Of a stretch of DNA of 64,000 nt, positions 1-12,905 are shown in pieces. Positions within the stretch are counted from its first letter, which is position 1. Every line of letters begins with the position of its first letter. The DNA is from Styela clava. Its lineage: Eukaryota; Chordata; Ascidiacea; Stolidobranchia; Styelidae. The position numbers were made by a program, and so were the translations under genes. Under the pieces are notes generated by a model that was not told the origin of the DNA, did no database searches, and saw only the letters and a program-made list of their open reading frames with translations. The stretch lies in NCBI RefSeq assembly GCF_964204865.1, contig NC_135254.1:9305001-9369000 (forward strand), given 5' to 3'.

Positions 1-991
1 AAACTCACGGCGCACCTACACGAAAAATATGCTGACTCAAAGTCAAAATAAAGCACAATTTTGAATTAATAATAATAATGTAATGAAACAATAAAACATT
101 CAGAATAAATAAAATATGTGAAATATTTGATCATATATTTGTTATTATTTAACACAAATATCCTAATTTTCGAGGCGCAAACCAAGCCTGCTTTGTTTTG
201 CAATTACGCGCAAACCAGGTCTCACAATCAGAATTTTCATTGTTATGTAAGCGTAAGTTTTTTAGGTTTTGGTTGTTCGTTTATATAAATTAAACTCATT
301 GCAAAAAAAGTCTTCTATTGAAAGGTATTAATCTATACATATATATTTTTGGAGGGCGTCACAATACAATGAAGTTCGAGAACCACTGAGTCCTAGTGAT
401 AGCAAGAAATCTTTTCTACCTCATAAATGGTTAATAATTTTTATGTAGCAGTTTTTTTAAATGAAAACGTGATATTTATAAGTAAATGGAAATCGGTATT
501 CATATTTGGTATATCAAAAAATCTTGTTATTCTCTACATCCCCCACAAATGAGCCCTAGTGTTATTTTCGAAAGAAAATTGAAGACACTGTCTTATTTTC
601 TGAGAAGCACCGTATGATGATGTATGTATTCACTCGTAATCGTGAAATATTTTTGTTTTACACTATTTTTAATAATTGTATTTTAAATCAAGAGTGAAAA
701 GTACAACAGATATATATATATAGTACTTTGTGTGAAATTGGTGGTTTCTTCGCATCATTTAAAATTCGTTTCGTGGCCCCTAGTTTGGGAAGGCCTGGGC
801 TAGACCACTCCATTCCCCATATTAGTGCCAATTAATGCCAAATTATGGTCCAGATTGTAATAAGTACCAGTAACAGTATATGTAAGTATAATTAATAAAG
901 GTAGGAGGATTTGTATTCAAAGTATTTTACAGTGTGGTTTTGGATCGAGCACGGAGAATAGAAATGAAAGTCTTATTCTGAATGCCAGTTT

Positions 992-997
992 TTTATT
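992..997 (-). terminator. Possible polyadenylation signal AATAAA of receptor A
   Basis: AATAAA on the minus strand five bases after the proposed stop codon of receptor A. It supports the gene ending here, although AT-rich DNA makes chance matches common and no downstream GU-rich element is obvious. Confidence 0.35.
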
Positions 998-1001
998 CAT
1001 G

Positions 1002-2223
1002 TTATTGACAAATCTCTAGTTCAAAGCTGTATAAGAATGTAAGAAGGTTCGATGAAGTTTTTCTAAAAATTTGGTAAAAAACTAGGGATTTTAATAATTT
1101 GAGAAATTTTTTGTCCAACATGATTTGAATATTTTCGTTTAGAAAAAGTTGTGAAACCATGTTTGAAAGGTTTTCTTTATTTAGTTTACCTTGTCCAGAT
1201 TCATCATCTTCATTCAAGAATGTATTAACAAGCTGCCGTAGCTTCGAAGTTGTTGCTTCATCCCCTGGTTAACAAAGAGATGAATATTAAGTACATATAT
1301 TTATATATATATAAGTTTAAGTAAAATACTTTTATATGAGGTCAATCACGCCTCATAAGGGCATCCACTGATCTCTAATGATGAGTGAAGATCTACTATT
1401 CCTGAACTGGTAATTGCCACCCAACTTCAACACCCTGGATGAGGTGGTGGACATGGAATTTGAACCTTCAATGCTGAAACAGTTCAGTCTAACACTTCAA
1501 GAACTCTGCTTTCTCTTTTATATTCGCGAGTTTTTTTATATTAAATACTCAACTTATTCACTTTAAACAATTCTTTATATAGGCATCCATTGATACTATG
1601 ATGCCACTATTGTGTCTACTAGATTTATAGATGGAGTGAAATTTTTTATTGTTTCACACATACCCTATCTAGTAATTTATGGTACACAAATTGTTGGTTT
1701 CCCCACCTATGTAGGGTGGATCAAGTAACCACTGGTCAGTTACGGCTTCCTCCACCACCAAGTCCACACATCTGAAACAAATAACTGGCTAATTAATCTC
1801 ATACCTGACATGGACTGGTAACCAGATAAGGTTTGCCACATGATTGAGCCGGTTAATCAGTTTTTCTCTCCCTTTGAATAAATAGGATGATACTACCTCT
1901 ATAGCTAGGTTTAATGAGTCAGCTGCTAAGTCATCGAATTCACATTTTTTCAATAATTTGGTCCAACAATATAACTATAATTTATTTTACGGTGGTTTTT
2001 TGCGTTTGTATAAAAATAAGAAAATCACCATTTTTTTCTTTCCATAACTCAAGAATCTGACATTCCTTCTCTTTTCTTGATTGTCTTGATTCCGAATCAA
2101 AAATGTTTTCAACTTCATCGGAACTAAGTGACAAACCTCGACTGGATCGTGCAAATCGTTTAAAATTTGAAATATTCGAAAAACGTTTAGGAATTTCTCG
2201 AAAAGCATCTTCTATGCTTGAAT
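1002..2223 (-). other. Receptor A death domain 2 and C-terminus
   Basis: Exon 2029-2223 encodes AFREIPKRF, FKRFARSS, GLSLSSDEV and the helix with Trp (ILELWKEKNG). Exon 1002-1264 encodes the ATTSKLRQLVNTFL helix, then ENLSNMVSQLF, which fits the last amphipathic DD helix, then a hydrophobic tail ending in TAA at 1002. A GTAAAC donor-like site at 1189-1184 would remove the last helix if used. The region after the DD is unrecognised. Confidence 0.68.
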
Positions 2224-5200
2224 CTGATAGAAAAAATGATAATCGCAATATGTAATCAATGTTAACTTAATTTTTCATAATATCAAATGGCATAAGCTAC
2301 AAAATTTTTAATAAAAATAAGCAATTCAAATTCAATTACAAACAATATTTATAATAAGACCAAATATTTTTCATCTTCCATTTTAGTAATTCCATGACTT
2401 TTGTGAGTTCTCAAGGTTTCTAAATTGCTGTTTTATGCTTAAATTTAAGATCGCATATCACACATCATCAGCACATTTCAGGTTAATTCAAACTCACCTT
2501 TATCATCTTTTATCTTCACACCCTCCTGATGTCTTTCAGTGTGTTCTGGAAATACTGAGCATTAGTATATTTATTAACGTAATGTTAAAAAATAGGTCCA
2601 TTGAGGGTAGTAGGGGAGTCAGCACTTACACCAGGGGTCGGCAACCTACGGCCCGCGGAGCACTATAATCCGGCCAGCGGCACTTCACTAAATTATAGTA
2701 ACAAAACATCCGTTTTGACGAATATATTACTTAGACTAAATTATATTATAACCTAACAATTATATAATTCACAAATACTCATTAAATGAGCATATAATTT
2801 AATTACAATTAAGCAAATGGCAACAAAACGCAGAAAAGTTGATGCTAAATGCAAAGGGTTCAATGACGCTGAAATTATTCAAATGGGATTTTATGAGATG
2901 CAATGAGGAAATAAATCTATATTCTATTCGAGATGTATCACTGCTTGATTTTTATTATAAAAAGTACCATCCGTTCGGTTTTTCAACTTTCTAAAAATAT
3001 GTGCGGCCCGCCAATGACTTGCAACCTTAATTTTGGCCCACGAGCGACAAAAGGTTGCCGACCCCTGACTTACACCATAAGCTCCATTAGAAACAAGTCG
3101 AAAAATGGAGTCGAAATAAACTTATACTTTTACTGTTACAAAATCAGTTCTTTTCTTATCAAGTATGGGCTACTCATCTCAAATTCAAAAATATACTATA
3201 ATGAATGTATATTTGGTTGGTATTGTAATTATAAAAGCAATCAAACAAAAATAATCGAAAGAAAATAGGATTTTCATATTTATCTCGGAGGGAGAGCAAT
3301 GGCTTGATCATATTGGCCATAAATCAGTAATTAACACTGCGATTTTATTATTGGGCATGAAATTGACCTCTGGGTCGTTTTGTTAAATTGTTGTTGCTGT
3401 TCTTCTTAGTATTCTCCTTTATGTTGCATTTTTGTTTTGAAAAAATCGCTTTTCTCTTTAACTATTGGACCAATTGATTTTTGGTTAAAGATTGTTGCTG
3501 CCGCTAGAACTAGGTTTTGAGCATGTGATGAGAAAATTCACCACAAAAAAATACGAGTGAATGTATTGAAAATAGACATTGGTTACTACCTTACTGTTAG
3601 TTTTGTTTTTATTTTAATGAATGAAATTGTGTGTGGTTTATCATGTAATCGTAATGTACAAGATGTGGTAGAATTTGTGCAATATTCTACAGTTGAAAAA
3701 TAACAAGAAAACCTAAAAATGTTTATACATATTGTTTTGCACTGTAATTGGTTGTGATTAATTTTGATGGATAATGCACTTTGCACTTTACATTATTATA
3801 TTCAATTTTGAATGACACATAAGGGGCACCGAAGTCTTGAGTGCTTAGGGCACTAAATGGACATGATCCGCCCCTGGTTATCGGGTTAGTTGACCAGTTA
3901 TTTGTTTCAGATAAACTAAGTCGTGACTGTCCAGCATTCACCACCGTACACTGGCAAAGACTCCAGCAATCCCCTCACACAAAATGATCGCCCACATGAT
4001 TCAAACCCGCGAACTTGCTCAGGGTAACAGCAATTGTGATGGCGAACATATTCCAAATGCATGTTGCGCCAATCGTAGGGCCAACATGTAGTTTTATATT
4101 TAACATACAAGCAATGGAAAATTCATTCAACTAAGTTAAAAAAAAAATTAACTTCTGACATTCGTCGTATGAAATTATTCCAAACCTTTTTCTGAGTTAA
4201 TATTCAAGTTTTTCTCAATTTTATCGGCAATATCATTCCGGTTTCCATTTCGTAATAAATTGATCAAAGAATCAAGAGTGGCAGAAGATCCTTTAAGTTG
4301 TTTCCATTTTGAAAGTCCATCGGTAATCTTGAATGGCATAGATCTCCCTGTGATAAATAATAACTCTAATCTGACTCCAGTCTCCTAGAAAATCAATTAT
4401 TGATAACAAAAACTTTGTCCTACTTGTTTTGTTTCGTTATCTTTTTCACATTTTTATTTGGAATTATATTTGGCTTCCTGAATTGTGTCCAGCAGCCAAC
4501 CTAATATCTTCAACGGTTTAAAAAAATTGATGGGCTATGCTGAACCATTCAGATAATGTAGTCATTCTAAGAACCCCCAGCTAAATTTATGAACGGTCAT
4601 ATCGACAATTAGAACTAGCTCCAATCATCATAATTACTAACCTTCATTATCCCTTTCCATCTTCATACAAATATCCGAGTCTAAGTTGAGAGTTTGTTGA
4701 TAAAAATCGAAGGATCGATTGATGACCGAACTTGCAATAATCCGGAATGCTGAATAAAGCAATGGTGTGAGGTTAGTGAAATTAATACAAAATACAATAC
4801 CTCGATTTTAAAATATTCAATATAATTCTACTCGTTTCGATCAATTAGTAAAAGATTGAGTTATCATCCAATCAATTGCTTAGCTATTCCCTATCTCACC
4901 TAAACTCTTGATTGTATCCTTGATTCGTCCATACAATAAACTATATTATCCTTTTCCTATGAAAATAGTATTGAAAATTTTACCCAATTTGATAATGCTA
5001 AACTAAGAAGATAAAAACATTGGAAATATCAAATATATTGCGCATCTTATGCTTATTCCTTTCCGACTTTATTAAAAGTATTGAACATTTTACCCAATTC
5101 GATAAAGCAGAACCAAATAAATAAAAAACATATCGGATATAATTTAAATACAATTAATATTACCTTCATTCAGACTGTTGTCTTCTATTATACTTCTATC

Positions 5201-8200
5201 TTTATTTAACACTATTTTTTCCAGCTTCATTGAGGATCTCTTCAACCTTTCATTCTCGTTTTTCAAAGAGTCTCGCTCCAATTCTGATTCTTCTATTTTC
5301 TGAAATAATATTATTCTATAATCAATCTTGAAAATTTATTTGTAACACTTGACTGTCTCACAACTGATATAATAAAAGAATAAGGAAAGAAAGAAATATC
5401 CATGCATACAAAATGAAAATGGCACATTTCTCAATATGTATTGTTTCATAAGTTACAAATAAAATCTAATAAAACATTAAAAAATTAAAAACTTTAGTCT
5501 TTAAAAATAAACTTACTTTATCTTGTTTTGATTTTTGATTTTTCTGTTGAGGAATGGGACTAGTTGAGGCATGCGAAGAACTTAAAATGAGATAAATAAA
5601 AAACATAGAATAAAAATCAGGTTTCTAAAAGAGGAAAAAAATCGAAAATTGATAAAAGCATCAAAAATTATATTTAAAAACTGAGCAATGTGTGAAAAAC
5701 AATAATTTGAATTTCATTTGTATTTGTATTTAGAAGTTTGATTCTTTATTCATCTAAATGGGTGTGGTTATGAGTAACGGTACTTTATGAATTCTGAATG
5801 TTGACAGTGTGAGCACTATTATAATCAATTAACAAGAATACAATATACATTATCTCCATTTTGAGGGAGACGGAATCTGATAAGACAGCTTAAAACCTGT
5901 TATGAGTAGAGTATATGGTGATAAATCAGAATATTAAATTAAGCGGTTCAAATCAGGGAGAGAAAGAAAAATATAACAAAACAGAATGACTTTGATTGAT
6001 ATCAAATTAACAAAAAAAACAATAATGAGAATAAAAAAATGATTCAAGAAGCAATATAGAAATTTTTATGTTTATATATTCAAAACACATTTTTTTATGG
6101 TCAGTGTGAAACTGTGAAGAAAAAATGAAATCATGCTGATGTGGGCACAACACGATAAATCTGACAATTTGTCAACAACACACAGTGATGATAGAGTATT
6201 TTTTAAACAATCTATTTAGAATTTACATATTTATCCCAGAGGAGAGGAAAGGGATAAGATGGCTTTATCATATCATAAGGCGAACCACGACAGCTTGCCC
6301 TGTTACAAGCCCATGTTGAGTATCGGATTTATAAGACAGTTATCTGTTTAGGATGAATGAACTTGATGATGGAGGAACCAGTGGTTACTAAACCATCTCA
6401 CAGCAGCGTAAAGACCAGCAATCCTTTTACAAATATCCCTGCATGATTCAAACAAAGCAAAGCGAAGTAGGGTAATCAGGGGTGCAGTGCCGAGTGTATT
6501 CCAATCGCTTTAGCTATTTGCGGGACATTGCCGACCTACTTTCTTAATATAATTTTTTATGAGGATCATATGACTAAGCTATCTAATTTTTTTCTCTCTT
6601 TTGGGATTTGAATAAAAAAAAGTTACTTACTATTTTTACAGGGACCAGAATGTAATTTCGTTTTAAATTTATACTCATATTTAAAACTTGACCAAAACTT
6701 ACAGTGGTTCAGTATTAGATTGAGAAGAAGTCAAATTGTCAGAGCTGCGAGAGATATTACTTCCATCTAAAATTAAGATCATATTAGTTCAAATAAAGTA
6801 TACTTGTTTCTCTTTCAAATTAGAAAAGTTTGAGACGGATGAAATATTGTATCACAATACACTTGAAAAAAAAAAAACGACAATTAGACCGGTCCATAGA
6901 GAAACCCCAAAGTTCCAATTCAAAGGTCTGGTTGAATAGCACTAGACAGATTGCTATGAATTAAGAATTAGATCAAAATTTGAATGATCTCTAAAAAGTA
7001 GATTTACAGTGTTTTTTTATTATTTTAATAATTGTTAACTTACATTTGTGCTATATCAATGACATACATTGATTAATGAAATACTCACCTCTGTTAGTTC
7101 GCAATGCATTGTTTCCATCAATAGTTTGACATGCAAAGTCTTGCATATGAGTTGATTGATCTTAAAATACATCAAAAATATATATATATATTCCTTGGAC
7201 CATACTTAATGATCTATTCATATAATCTTAGGCATATTTTTTCCAATAGTAGGTGATCCATGATGAACCCTACTCATTTCAAGTGTGGACCGTTCTCAAT
7301 TTCTTCTACAGCTATCTAATACCATGCAGTGTTATCGATCGGTAAGTAGAAAAGTCGGTACTCCCGTAGTGTGTGTACCAGGTTTGGGTTAGGTCATAAT
7401 TATTTTCCGATTTTCTTTATTTTAGTTCTATTACGAGTTTGGGGACTGTCTATTTTGGCCAAGTGAATATACCTCTCGCCCATAGGTTTCATTCCTTTTA
7501 TACAACTTCATGTAAAGTAACCCAACAAAATTAGTTACCTCCATATTGGTACACACATTTCTGGAGCGCCGAAAAAAAAAAAAAAAAAAAACATTCTTAC
7601 CATTCTCAAGAATGTTTCTATTACCATCATCATTACCAGGATTCTGTGTGTTATTTCGAGTCGCTGCATTTGAATTATTAGTTTGATGTTCTGTATTACC
7701 GGTATGTGCGGTAACTTCTCTTTGGTCTCCTGCAAATAGAATTATGTGTCAATTTCTTCTAGTAAATAGTAAGATGAAAAGTCAGTTGAGCCAAATGAAT
7801 ATACTTTACCCAATGCATCTTGACCAGTATTGATACCATCTTTAGTAATATGTGCATTAGACTGTCTTTTTCCTGAAAAAGGTAAAATTGATCAATTGCT
7901 GAATTTTGACCAAGCAGCAAAAGTCAAGATTCAAACTTCTTATTATTTTTGCAAAACTTTGACATGAGTTAGTTTGGTTGCACTGTAGTGATGTGCATCT
8001 GGAGCATTTTATCATGAAAAAATGAACAAAAACTTTTCATATTCAATATCATGATAAACATGAATCAATAAGATAAAGCCAGTTGAGCATTGTGACACAG
8101 TTCACAAAAAAAAGTAAACATTTATTCATGCTGGGTACAAAGTCTATATTAAAGCACATATTTGAGCACCAAAAAAATCTGAATGCAAAAAAAATTATAT

Positions 8201-11200
8201 TAACCTTGTTCAACATCCTTTTTATGTTTGGTTTTCAATTTCTTATCTGTGGGATAAATGAACAAAATCAATTCAAGCTCAAAATGTGAGGTTCATATTA
8301 ATCATAGCAATACAGAATTATAAACAAACTACGATAGATACAAAAAATCTTACCGAAATCATTGAAAATGTACATGGTATTTATAAAGTCCTGTTGCAGT
8401 TTCAATTTTATTATGAAAACAGTTTTCAACATATCTTAACCAGGATTGTTTTTATTTTAATCAACGCTTTTTTTTTACTTGATATACACACCTGAAGGGG
8501 CTTACAAACTGTACATGGCATTAATAAGATCTTATCACGATTCGAATAATTTTCAAGATTTCATGAATATTGTGTATATCTAAGCAATTGAATATTTTAT
8601 CATATAATAGACCTTTGTTTACTTCTCTTAACCTTTGTGCAAACAATATTTCTATCCTTGCACAGAATACTCCTATACAACACTGGCAGCATTTATTTTT
8701 ACAAGCTGATCTAGCTATTGTCAAAGTAAGAGTGAAGTAACATTACAACAACAATAAAGTTTTCCATAACAATACAAAACTACATAGAAAGTATAAATTA
8801 CACATAGTCTATCAATATTACTATGTTTTATGTGGGGCTTGCTCGCAGGGTGGTTCACACACTGCGGGTCGGTTATGGCTGACCATCCTCCACCATTATA
8901 ATGTCCACATAATTGATACAAAAAAAGATAAACTATTCCCATACCCAATATGGATTTCATTACATACTTTCCCTGTATAGAATGATGTATGCTCTCACAA
9001 CTCCCAGGAATAGACAAATAAATAGCGCAAGAAAAATTCCCAAGATTACTTGCTGGTGGTTGTCTGCAAAAAAAAATTATTATTGATGATTAACTTTTCA
9101 ATGTAAAACTATGTATATTCAGGTTGTATATATAAGTCAATGCATTGATAATAAATAACTGGTTAATTATATTCATATTTTCAAGTTGGAATGGTAATCA
9201 GACAAGAGGCTGTAGTACACGTTCACCTTATGACTAAGCCATTTTAACTGCTTTCTTCTTTTGGGGGTTAATATTTAAATACTTCAACAGTGACAAAGTA
9301 TTTCAGGTAAATGAATATGACTTTATTGGACTACATAGTTTACTATGACATAATAAAATTGAATAAGTGAATATGAAAAGAATATGAATTTCATGAATTG
9401 GGCAAATTTATATTGTATAACATATACCAGGGGTCGGCAAACTACGGAGGCTTCACTGAATTATGGGAAAAAAGGCAGTTTTGGTGATGAATCAGTTTTA
9501 TAATCCTTGCTCGAGGAGTTAATAATATTCTTTACGTAAGAGAATTTATTGTGAGAAAATAAAATCCACATTCTATTCAGGAGATGTATTACTGCTTGAT
9601 TTTTATGAAAAAATCTTCTTGAAGGAAATCTCTATCCAAATTTGACAAATCTGAAAACTCAGATTAGTGATGCCTATTTAGAAAATGTCTTAATCTTGGC
9701 TTCATCCAGGATGTCGCCTGAGTTCAAAAATCTATCAAGCGTGATGCAACAACAAGTGTCACATTAATGTCACTTGTAATTTTTTTTTTACTAAGACAAG
9801 TTAAGTTCACGAATTGTCACAGTCTTCGCGTGCTGTTCAAAATCTAAAAGTTTAACTTCTAATCTGTGTGGAAAAATTGTGATTCATCGTTACGCTTTTA
9901 CCTATCTGAAAATATGTGCAGCCCGCAAAGAATTGCAACTCTTAATTTTAGCCCGTGAGCGACAAAAGGTTGCCAACCCCTGGCCTATACATAATATAAT
10001 ATTTTATGTAAACATTCTGCAATCTGCAACATAAATTCTGACTAAAAAAAGGAATTGCAAAATTGTATCTTATCACATTTACATTACTATAAAATTATTG
10101 CACAGTATATTGACATACCTGCTTCAATTGTAGGGTTTGTAACATTGCAAGGTGGGCAAGTTGGTAAAGGTTTCATTTCAGCTTTAGTGGGGCAATCAGG
10201 ACATGGTGGACATGTTGTGACTGGGCAAACAAATGATCGCTTTTGCCTAAGCATAAGTGCTTCATGTTCACGCTTGGAGATTCCTAATTCACATTCTCCA
10301 TTTTTTACGACACTGGATGAATTGCATGTGCACTACAATAAAAATGGATTCATCAAGTTGACCAAGCATTTTCAACATGCAATTAAAGATGACTTACATG
10401 CGCTAAAGCTTTTGTTTTTGTTCATGTTATTTGGTTTTCTCAGTTTCCTGAGCTGGAGTCAAAGCGAAAAAATTTTCGGTCCAAAGCATAGAGTTGGAGT
10501 TGTATTTTAAATGGCTCAGAGTTTGGAATAGAAATCAAGTGTATATTTTTCTTGACTAGACCGCATTGGCAATCTGATAGGAAATATTTGTTTTCGCCAT
10601 AGATACTATTGGTATGGTTAACTTGATGTCGGAAAGAAAACTATTGAAACATGAAATTTGATGATAAGAAATCGTTCTATGCAAAAAGCTTGGATGACTA
10701 ATTTTCCGGCTAATAAAAAAAAAGAACAGTAATTATTCTGAACAACCCATTAACTTAAGAGCGGGCTACATTACATGAATCTATGCTACGAGTACCATTT
10801 GATCTTTGAAAACTATAAAAACAAAAGCAGCTGGCATTACAAAGTTGAATAATGAATACCATTATAAAATATATCAACTCAAAGAGAATTATACTTTAGA
10901 GGAAGCCTTTAGTGAAAAAAGGGGCAGACTCCAAAAAAAGAAATAATCCTAGTTGCATACCGGTCAAAAATTGGGTCCGGAAAATTGTCTCATTAGCCAA
11001 AAAATACAGTAAAATCTGTATTTATATTCAGTATACTTACTATGGTAGGTCCTGTTGATTCACCATCAAAAAGTTTCACTCGATCAATTGAACATACTTC
11101 ACTGTCCCAGCAATTTGGATCATCATTCCATCTAAGAATTAGAATTAAAAAAAATTGAGTAGGAGTGCAGAAACCATCTAGTACAGGGGTGTGCAACCTT

Positions 11201-11944
11201 TATTACAGTAGGGCCACATACAAATAACTGGGTGAAACCGCAGGCCGCATCTCTTTCCATGATAGTCTTTCTAGCAGTTGAAGGTAAAAAATTTTGGTTT
11301 TTGATCTTCGATGACAGGTGTTGTTCGCTTCACACAAGCTAACTGTTCAGGTATTGTAACGTAATAAGCAGGGATATAAATTGGACTTCAGTATAGGCTT
11401 TGCATCGCATATTGCAAAGGGATCGATATCACCCACACATACGAGATTAAACCTGGCCGCATTTGACCTGCGGGACACAGGTTGCATACCCCTGCTTTTT
11501 TATACAATGTACCTCCACAATATTCAAAGCTGTGAACCAGCAAAGGGTAGTTAGCAATGTGATGGCAAGCATGTTTTCGATTAGTTTGATTTACCCCACA
11601 TTCAAACTATATCTTGGTCACGTTGAATTGAAAAAACAACATGAAGCTTTTAAATTGACTTGGCCTTACCCAGTGGATTACGATAGTTAATTATTTCAAC
11701 ACATATAACAGCCTACATACCTGCCTGAAAAAGTTCCTTTTTCACATTTTTTACAATTAGAATATCCTGGTTCAGATTTGTAAGAATGTTTGCAAGGTTC
11801 CACTAAATAGAAACCAGGTGGACAATAATAACACAAGCGGCCTTTGTAGTCAGGGTGTTCATATGTCGGCCAGTTGTTAGTTAACTCACTCTTAACACCG
11901 CCTTCCAGGCAAAAGAAGAATGTAACCAGTAACCATGACTTCAT
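1002..11944 (-). CDS. TNF-receptor-like protein with tandem death domains (receptor A), 15-exon model
   Basis: Type I membrane receptor expected to bind a TNF-like ligand and signal through death-domain adaptors. Coding exons, 5' to 3': 11721-11944, 11041-11131, 10119-10332, 8968-9063, 8205-8246, 7810-7872, 7601-7729, 7089-7160, 6703-6766, 5517-5580, 5164-5299, 4642-4749, 4186-4347, 2029-2223, 1002-1264. All introns are GT-AG, frame is kept throughout, and the sum gives 640 aa plus TAA. Order: signal peptide about 1-19; cysteine-rich TNFR module 38-119 starting CxxCPPGF; Cys/Pro stalk 140-176; membrane span about 182-204; polar Asn/Gln/Ser-rich linker 209-353; predicted coiled coil 354-398; death domain 1 at 399-482; death domain 2 from about 495. 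The last exon could instead splice at a weak donor at 1189, but the open frame beyond it supplies the expected last DD helix. Family membership is inferred from cysteine spacing and DD patterns, not from a database search. Confidence 0.8.
1700..1890 (+). mobile_element. SINE copy (body)
   Basis: Body with GTTACGGCTTCCTCCACCA, GACATGGACTGGTAACC and CTCTCCCTTTGAATAAATA. In a receptor A intron. Confidence 0.75.
2632..3067. mobile_element. hAT-like MITE, 436 bp, perfect 8-bp target duplication
   Basis: Terminal inverted repeats begin CAGGGGTCGGCAACCT and end AGGTTGCCGACCCCTG. ACTTACAC is duplicated at 2624-2631 and 3068-3075. It lies in the intron between receptor A exons at 2029-2223 and 4186-4347. 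Confidence 0.92.
3855..4090 (-). mobile_element. SINE copy, degenerate
   Basis: On the minus strand: a B-box-like GGGTTTGAATCATG, GAAACAAATAACTGGTCAAC and GGATTGCTGGAGTC. It lacks the 3' end. Confidence 0.6.
4186..4749 (-). other. Receptor A death domain 1 (two exons, 108 + 162 nt)
   Basis: Exon 4642-4749 encodes the first helices (AFRIIASSV to MKMERDN). Exon 4186-4347 encodes the second half, with the family's Trp (LSKWKQLKG) and the terminal ATLDSLINLLRNGNRNDIA-type helices. The intron splits the domain in phase 1. Receptor B has a death domain with exactly the same exon sizes, 108 and 162 nt, so the split is ancestral to both genes. Confidence 0.8.
6235..6540 (-). mobile_element. tRNA-derived SINE copy, near full length
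   Basis: Reading the minus strand: a degenerate head with a B-box remnant (GTTTGAATCATG), then the body with CCTCCATCATCAAG, CATGGGCTTGTAAC and the 3' end TTATCCCTTTCCTCTCC. In a receptor A intron. Confidence 0.75.
7357..7570. mobile_element. Small TIR element (GGTACTCC family), 214 bp, in a receptor A intron
   Basis: Ends GGTACTCCCGTAGTGTGTG and the inverted GGCGCTCCAGAAATGTGTG, both followed by TACCA. The family is shared with 61864-62031. A 19-A run follows the right end. Confidence 0.85.
8833..8955 (+). mobile_element. SINE copy, partial
   Basis: GGCTTGCTCGCAG, GGTCGGTTATGG, TCCTCCACCAT and the start of CCCATACCCAATATGG. A second 3' piece occurs near 9145-9265, suggesting one element split or two fragments. 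Confidence 0.55.
9428..9982. mobile_element. hAT-like MITE, 555 bp, same family as 2632-3067
   Basis: The ends are CAGGGGTCGGCAAACTACGG and AGGTTGCCAACCCCTG. The flanking octamers ACATATAC and GCCTATAC match at 6 of 8. It sits in an intron of receptor A. The right-hand 80 bp closely resemble the 2632-3067 copy. Confidence 0.85.
10119..11944 (-). other. Receptor A ectodomain exons (signal peptide, TNFR cysteine-rich module, CPPC stalk)
   Basis: Exons 1-3 of receptor A. Cysteine layout is C-x2-C-PPG, then C, C-x2-C, a C-W-D motif, C, C-x-C and a last C. This matches TNFR modules and aligns without gaps at most positions with exons 1-3 of receptor B. Exon 2 is 91 nt in both genes. The third exon ends in a Cys/Pro-rich stalk containing CPPCPDCP and CPPC, which resembles a hinge and could form interchain disulfides (inference). 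One NxT/S glycosylation site lies just after each CxC or CPPC motif. Confidence 0.78.
11184..11494. mobile_element. hAT-like MITE, 311 bp
   Basis: CAGGGGTGTGCAACC at the left and its inverted form GGTTGCATACCCCTG at the right. No clear target duplication. It is in the first intron of receptor A. A related left end occurs at 36346. Confidence 0.75.
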
Positions 11945-12721
11945 CCTAAATCTTATGATAAGGACAGAAACCTTCTACCCTATTTTTCATATTATACCTA
12001 ATCATTTCTAAAAATACATTGGAAGATAAACATTACCAGCTTGTATAGGGCTTTGTTTGGAACAAAGGGCATGAAAATTGTCATACAAAAAAAGAGTAAG
12101 TAACAGTGCAAATACATTAGTTAAATTCTACGCTTTATTTTTTCTAACGCAATTGTCAATGAGTTTGCAACTGTCTCTGGCGGTTTTTCCTTTGGCCTCA
12201 AACACAATAAGTTCATCTTAAGTACAAAATTTAACTTGAAACCATGATTTTGCAGCGGAAATGTGAAAACATGTAACATTAAAAAATTAAGACTATGATA
12301 AATTTGACCTGGTCATAATTATCTTTAAATGTTATGTGAAACCTGAAGACTTGAAATGTCAAGTCAACTTGTATTTTATTAGTACTAAACTATTATGAGT
12401 TTCTATTTGTTCCGAGTATTATAAGGCAAGTAAACTTTCAATCAAAACAAGCCTAATTACTTGTGTGTATGCAGGAGTGAGATGTTTTAATGTCATTAAA
12501 TATTGTGTACAACTTTGATTGTATATTTTGTAACTATATCCAGATCATTACGATACAAATAAACATAATATATGGACAGAACAATGGTTATTATTTACAT
12601 GTTAGGTGGGAACAAAGACATTTCAACAAAGTATACAATAAATACCTTTATTATAACTTGGCAGTGCCTCGAAAATTAGGTGTGGCACTTTTTAGCACAC
12701 CTGTCCTACAGTTCTGAGTTG

Positions 12722-12905
12722 AGGATGGTTCACGTAACCGCAGGTCGGGTAAGGCTTTCTCCACCATCAGGTCCAAAAAATAATAACTGGCTAACTAATC
12801 CCATACCCGACATGGACTGGTGACTGGATGAGAAGCCATGGTTTGCCATATAATTAAGCCATCTTATCGACTTTCCTCTCCCCTTGGGTAAATATGTAAA
12901 TTCTG
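12722..12905 (+). mobile_element. SINE copy (body and 3' end)
   Basis: GGATGGTTCACGTAACCGCAG, TAACTGGCTAACTAATCCCA, GACATGGACTGGTGACTGG and TATCGACTTTCCTCTCCCC. Intergenic between the receptors. Confidence 0.75.

Noticed and set aside
340..388. Possible right end of a MITE (GAGAACCACTG)
   Set aside because: Left end cannot be identified inside the window.
10055..10510. 151-codon plus-strand frame
   Set aside because: Antisense to receptor A exon 3, which has matching splice sites and a paralogue.
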